Positions 60,828 through 64,000 of a DNA stretch of 64,000 bases are shown here, piece after piece. Numbering within the stretch: the first letter of the stretch is position 1; each line of letters opens with the position of its first letter. Origin of the DNA: Mucilaginibacter sp. UBA5151 (GTDB lineage Bacteria; Bacteroidota; Bacteroidia; Sphingobacteriales; Sphingobacteriaceae); NCBI GenBank assembly GCA_002413785.1, contig DHXR01000082.1, positions 65,232-129,231 on the forward strand. Direction: 5' to 3'. A program made the translations under genes and the position numbers. Under the pieces are notes generated by a model. That model was not told the DNA's origin. It worked only from the letters and a program-made list of their open reading frames with translations, and made no database searches.

Positions 60828-61935
60828 TTTTACAGACATTTTTAAATCGTTTGATTGGGACGAAACCAAAGCGGGCATTTATGCCAAAACAGGCCAGGAT
60901 GTAGAACGCGCATTAGCAGCAGACAAGCGGACACTGGAAGATTTTAAAGCTTTAATATCACCGGCAGCGGCACCTTACCTGGAACAAATGGCCCGCATCA
61001 GTCAGCAATTGACACTGAAACGTTTTGGCAAAGTGATACAAATGTACGTACCGCTTTACCTCTCTAATGAGTGTAAAAATATTTGTACCTATTGCGGTTT
61101 TAGCTATGATAACAAGGTAAAGCGTAAAACACTTTCCCCGATGGAGATCATGCAGGAGGTTAACGTTATCAAAAATATGGGATATGACCATGTGCTTTTG
61201 GTTACCGGAGAAGATAACGAAAACGTTCATGTGGACTACTTCAAAAAAGTACTCGACCTGATCCGTCCGCACTTTGCGCATATTTCCATGGAAGTACAGC
61301 CGCTTGACCTGGAAGATTACCAGCAGCTAACTCCTTATGGCTTAAACACGGTGCTGGTGTACCAGGAAACCTATCACAAGGAAGATTATAAAAAACACCA
61401 TCCCAAAGGGAAAAAATCTAACTTTCAGTACCGGCTCGAAACCCCGGACCGACTCGGGCAAGCAGGAATACACAAAATGGGTTTGGGCGTATTGATCGGC
61501 CTGGAAGACTGGCGCACCGACTGTTTTTTTACGGCACTGCACCTCAACTATCTGGAGAAAAGGTTCTGGCAAACTAAATATAGCCTCTCTTTCCCTCGTT
61601 TGAGACCCTTTAGCGGCGGCTTGGAGCCAAAAGTGGAAATGAGCGACCGCGAACTGGTGCAACTGATCTGTGCTTACCGGATATTTAACGAAGAGGTAGA
61701 ACTCTCGATGTCGACACGGGAATCTGAAAACTTTCGCAACAATATTATCAAATTAGGTATTACTAACATCAGCGCGGGATCTAAAACGAACCCTGGCGGG
61801 TACGCGGTTGAACCGGACTCGCTGGAACAGTTTGAGATCAGCGACGAACGCAGTCCGGAACAAATTGCCCGGGTCATCAGATCGCAAGGTTACGAGCCGG
61901 TTTGGAAAGACTGGGATAACAGTTTAGCGCAATAA
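60820..61935 (+). CDS. thiH: 2-iminoacetate synthase ThiH
   Basis: A protein of 371 residues. The radical SAM motif CKNICTYC (Cys85, Cys89, Cys92) is in the family context LSNECKNICTYCGFSYDNK. YQETYHKEDYKKHHPKGKKS, GLGVLIGLEDWRTD and SVSFPRLRPF-type wording (here SLSFPRLRPF) complete the signature. It cleaves tyrosine to give dehydroglycine for thiazole formation, which implies the anaerobic-type route rather than ThiO glycine oxidase. It overlaps thiG by 8 bp. Confidence 0.96.
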   Translation: MNNFTDIFKSFDWDETKAGIYAKTGQDVERALAADKRTLEDFKALISPAAAPYLEQMARISQQLTLKRFGKVIQMYVPLYLSNECKNICTYCGFSYDNKVKRKTLSPMEIMQEVNVIKNMGYDHVLLVTGEDNENVHVDYFKKVLDLIRPHFAHISMEVQPLDLEDYQQLTPYGLNTVLVYQETYHKEDYKKHHPKGKKSNFQYRLETPDRLGQAGIHKMGLGVLIGLEDWRTDCFFTALHLNYLEKRFWQTKYSLSFPRLRPFSGGLEPKVEMSDRELVQLICAYRIFNEEVELSMSTRESENFRNNIIKLGITNISAGSKTNPGGYAVEPDSLEQFEISDERSPEQIARVIRSQGYEPVWKDWDNSLAQ

Positions 61936-61937
61936 GT

Positions 61938-62984
61938 ATGTTAAAAGGCGAGGAACTTAAACGGTACAGCAGGCAGATCATTTTACCTGAGATCGGAATA
62001 ACAGGACAGGAAAAACTAAAGAACGCTAAAGTGCTGATGATAGGTGCCGGCGGTTTAGGCTGCCCTGTACTTCAATACCTGGTTGCCGCCGGGGTTGGTG
62101 AAATAGGCATTGCAGATGATGACATAGTGGATATCAGCAACCTGCACCGGCAGATCTTATATTGCGTGAACGATGTTGGCGCGTTAAAGGCGGTTCTTGC
62201 TAAAGAAAAACTCGAATTACTCAATCCGCATACTTTCATTACGGCTTATCCGGTACGTTTTACACCCGGTAACGCCGAAGATATTTGCGGGGCTTATGAT
62301 CTGGTGATTGATGGCTCAGATAATTTTGGAACACGCTACCTGGTGAATGATACCTGCGTTACCTTAAATAAGCCGCTGGTATTTGGTTCCATTTTCAAAT
62401 TTGAAGGTCACGTTTCTGTGTTCAATTACCACGATGGTCCCGACTATCGTGATGTGTTCCCTGAGGCTCCTCCGTCAGATGAAGTTCCAAACTGTGCCGG
62501 GATCGGTGTATTGGGTGTTTTACCCGGCATCATAGGTACTTATATGGCTAACGAAGCCATTAAAATCATTTGCGGTATTGGCGAAACCCTGTCGGGTAAA
62601 TTAATGACCATTAATGCCCTTGATAACTCAACCAGTATTTTTAAAATAGGAAAACAACAAAGACAAACACAGTTCACAAATATCATCACTATGCCGGCAA
62701 CTCCCACAGATGAGTTAACGATGAATGAACTGAACAAGTTGCTAAACGAATCTGCAAATGATATCTATCTGGTTGATGTGCGCGAAACCTACGAGTTTGA
62801 AGACTACAATATCGGTGGGATCAACATCCCTTTGTATGAATTGAAAAATCATATCGAAGAATTGCCAAAAGAAAAGAAGTTGATATTCTGCTGCCAGACA
62901 GGTCAGCGCAGTAAAATGGCAATCCAATTATTAAAGCCTTTGTACAAAGGCGAAATGTACAGTTTAAAAAACGGGGTGATTTAA
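61938..62984 (+). CDS. thiF: ThiF/MoeB-like adenylyltransferase fused to a rhodanese domain
   Basis: A protein of 348 residues. The N-terminal ~250 residues form the E1-like domain: RYSRQIILPEIG, IGAGGLGCPVLQYL (ATP loop), DDDIVDISNLHRQILY, and DGSDNFGTRYLVND. The C-terminal ~100 residues form a rhodanese: IYLVDVRETYEFEDYNIGG and the active loop CCQTGQRS with Cys319. The protein adenylates the C terminus of ThiS and could hand on persulfide sulfur with its own rhodanese. The position after thiH and before thiD, with 2-bp and 1-bp gaps, supports ThiF over MoeB. It could serve both ThiS and MoaD. Confidence 0.92.
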   Translation: MLKGEELKRYSRQIILPEIGITGQEKLKNAKVLMIGAGGLGCPVLQYLVAAGVGEIGIADDDIVDISNLHRQILYCVNDVGALKAVLAKEKLELLNPHTFITAYPVRFTPGNAEDICGAYDLVIDGSDNFGTRYLVNDTCVTLNKPLVFGSIFKFEGHVSVFNYHDGPDYRDVFPEAPPSDEVPNCAGIGVLGVLPGIIGTYMANEAIKIICGIGETLSGKLMTINALDNSTSIFKIGKQQRQTQFTNIITMPATPTDELTMNELNKLLNESANDIYLVDVRETYEFEDYNIGGINIPLYELKNHIEELPKEKKLIFCCQTGQRSKMAIQLLKPLYKGEMYSLKNGVI

Positions 62985-62985
62985 T

Positions 62986-63852
62986 ATGAGCAGATATAAA
63001 TACCCGGTAGTACTCAGCATTGCCGGATCAGACAGTGGCGGCGGGGCCGGCATACAGGCCGATTTGAAAACGATAAGTGCTTTGGGTTGTTTTGGAACCA
63101 CGGCCATTACGGCAGTTACGGTACAAAACACGTTAGGTGTTAACGGTATTCACCCTATTCCGGTTGATTTTGTTAAAGCGCAAATTAAAGCGGTTATGGA
63201 TGATTTAAAGCCATCGGCTATTAAGATTGGTATGGTGCACAGTGCAGCATTAGCTATTGCTATTGCCGATACCTTAAGAGATTATCCGGGCGTGCCGGTT
63301 GTTTTTGACCCGGTGATGGTAGCCACCAGCGGTGACCGTTTGATCGCTAACGATACGGTATCGACGTTAAAAAAGACACTCTTTCCCTTAGCTCAATTGG
63401 TTACACCTAACCTGGATGAAGCTGCAATACTGGCCGAAATGGAGATCAAGACCATCGGTGATATGAAAACTGCTGCCATTCGGATCATGCAAGATGGCTG
63501 TTATGCGGTATTGATTAAAGGCGGCCATTTAGAAGGCTCTGATCTGTTTGATGTGTACCTGAATAAAATTGGGGATGAGCGTATATTCAGGTCGACAGCT
63601 ATTGATACCATCAATACCCATGGAACAGGATGCAGCCTCTCATCCGCTATAGCTTCTTTCATTGCGTTAGGCAATGATCTGAGCACTTCGATATCCAATA
63701 GTAAAAAATATATTCAACAGGCGATTGAACATGGTAAGGATGTAAAGACAGGAGAAGGACACGGACCGCTGAACCATTTTTTTGATCCTCAAAAATTAGT
63801 CAAATATGAAGTGGGGTGGGTCCACCTGGCAGGAAGCAATACCAGTCTATAA
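62986..63852 (+). CDS. thiD: Hydroxymethylpyrimidine/phosphomethylpyrimidine kinase ThiD
   Basis: A protein of 288 residues of the ribokinase-like family. It has VVLSIAGSDSGGGAGIQADLK near the start (substrate loop), IKIGMVHS, VFDPVMVATSGDRL, TPNLDEA, and the ATP-side motif DTINTHGTGCSLSSAIAS with the catalytic Cys/Gly loop. It phosphorylates HMP and HMP-phosphate to the diphosphate used by ThiE. It is the last complete gene of the thiamine operon within the window. Confidence 0.96.
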   Translation: MSRYKYPVVLSIAGSDSGGGAGIQADLKTISALGCFGTTAITAVTVQNTLGVNGIHPIPVDFVKAQIKAVMDDLKPSAIKIGMVHSAALAIAIADTLRDYPGVPVVFDPVMVATSGDRLIANDTVSTLKKTLFPLAQLVTPNLDEAAILAEMEIKTIGDMKTAAIRIMQDGCYAVLIKGGHLEGSDLFDVYLNKIGDERIFRSTAIDTINTHGTGCSLSSAIASFIALGNDLSTSISNSKKYIQQAIEHGKDVKTGEGHGPLNHFFDPQKLVKYEVGWVHLAGSNTSL

Positions 63853-64000
63853 TAATTACTAAACAAATAATTTCATGTGGTTTGGGGGACGCGATGATAA
63901 TTTCTTAGAATATTTGGGCTAATTATGATTTTTTCAATGCACATAATTAACGAATAAACCTCGCAACTACATCAGTAGGTCAGGGCAGACGCATTAAAAT
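63853..64000. other. Right-edge intergenic stretch
   Basis: No gene is visible. Its last bases (63981-63999) read CAGGGCAGACGCATTAAAA, a third copy of the word that bounds 51683-52012. Confidence 0.6.

Noticed and set aside
1..64000. tRNA, rRNA, prophage or transposase genes
   Set aside because: None were recognised in the sequence; only non-autonomous repeats were seen.

Overview
The window looks like chromosome from a Bacteroidota soil or water bacterium of the Sphingobacteriaceae, most like Mucilaginibacter or Pedobacter (inference). The grounds are moderate G+C, TAnnTTTG-type promoters without clear Shine-Dalgarno sequences, FadL/SGNH lipoprotein pairs, a Bat operon, DUF3570/DUF4266 proteins, a tyrosine ammonia-lyase of the flavobacterial type, and many nested-palindrome intergenic repeats.

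Left end (1-10.5 kb): the edge of a flexirubin/aryl-polyene type pigment cluster. It holds an ABC-2 permease (cut by the window edge), an acyl carrier protein, a PaaK-like acid:CoA/ACP ligase, a tyrosine ammonia-lyase, two ketosynthases with the active Cys, a short ketosynthase-like protein without it, and a chain-length-factor-like protein. A small secreted peptide and a secreted esterase on the minus strand, plus several repeats, interrupt the series. Tyrosine would give 4-coumarate as starter, which is then activated and extended.

10.5-26.4 kb: a complete beta-oxidation regulon. An SGNH lipoprotein and a FadL-type channel run leftward. An AraC-type regulator sits in the middle. Acyl-CoA dehydrogenase, EtfBA, a thioesterase, acyl-CoA-binding protein, FadN-like multifunctional enzyme, thiolase, acyl-CoA ligase, enoyl-CoA hydratase and 2,4-dienoyl-CoA reductase run rightward. 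A perfect 28-bp element occurs twice, in opposite orientation on either side of the regulator. Each copy is followed 29-30 nt later by the same TAATTTTA box and then by the first gene of its arm, so it is probably the shared operator.

26.4-38 kb: a DUF3570/DUF4266/ApbE trio on the minus strand, then a MoxR-DUF58-BatABCDE aerotolerance-type operon on the plus strand. 38-51.6 kb: a UMF1-type MFS transporter, an M28 peptidase, a GlcNAc block (GH20, NagA, NagB), a ferredoxin-reductase-like flavoprotein, a hexuronate block (UxaC, KdgK, KDPG aldolase, ExuT), an alpha/beta hydrolase, a CDGSH protein and a TesA-like esterase.

51.6-56.4 kb: a repeat-rich gap with a frameshifted remnant of a secreted PIG-L deacetylase, followed by a tightly overlapping three-gene operon: an asparagine-synthase-like ATP enzyme without the glutaminase Cys, a radical SAM enzyme, and a halogenase-like FAD enzyme. 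Its function is unknown and it is the best candidate here for an undescribed pathway. 56.5-63.9 kb: a TPP riboswitch followed by thiS-thiC-tenI-like-thiE-thiG-thiH-thiF/rhodanese-thiD.

No rRNA, tRNA, CRISPR array or transposase gene was recognised.
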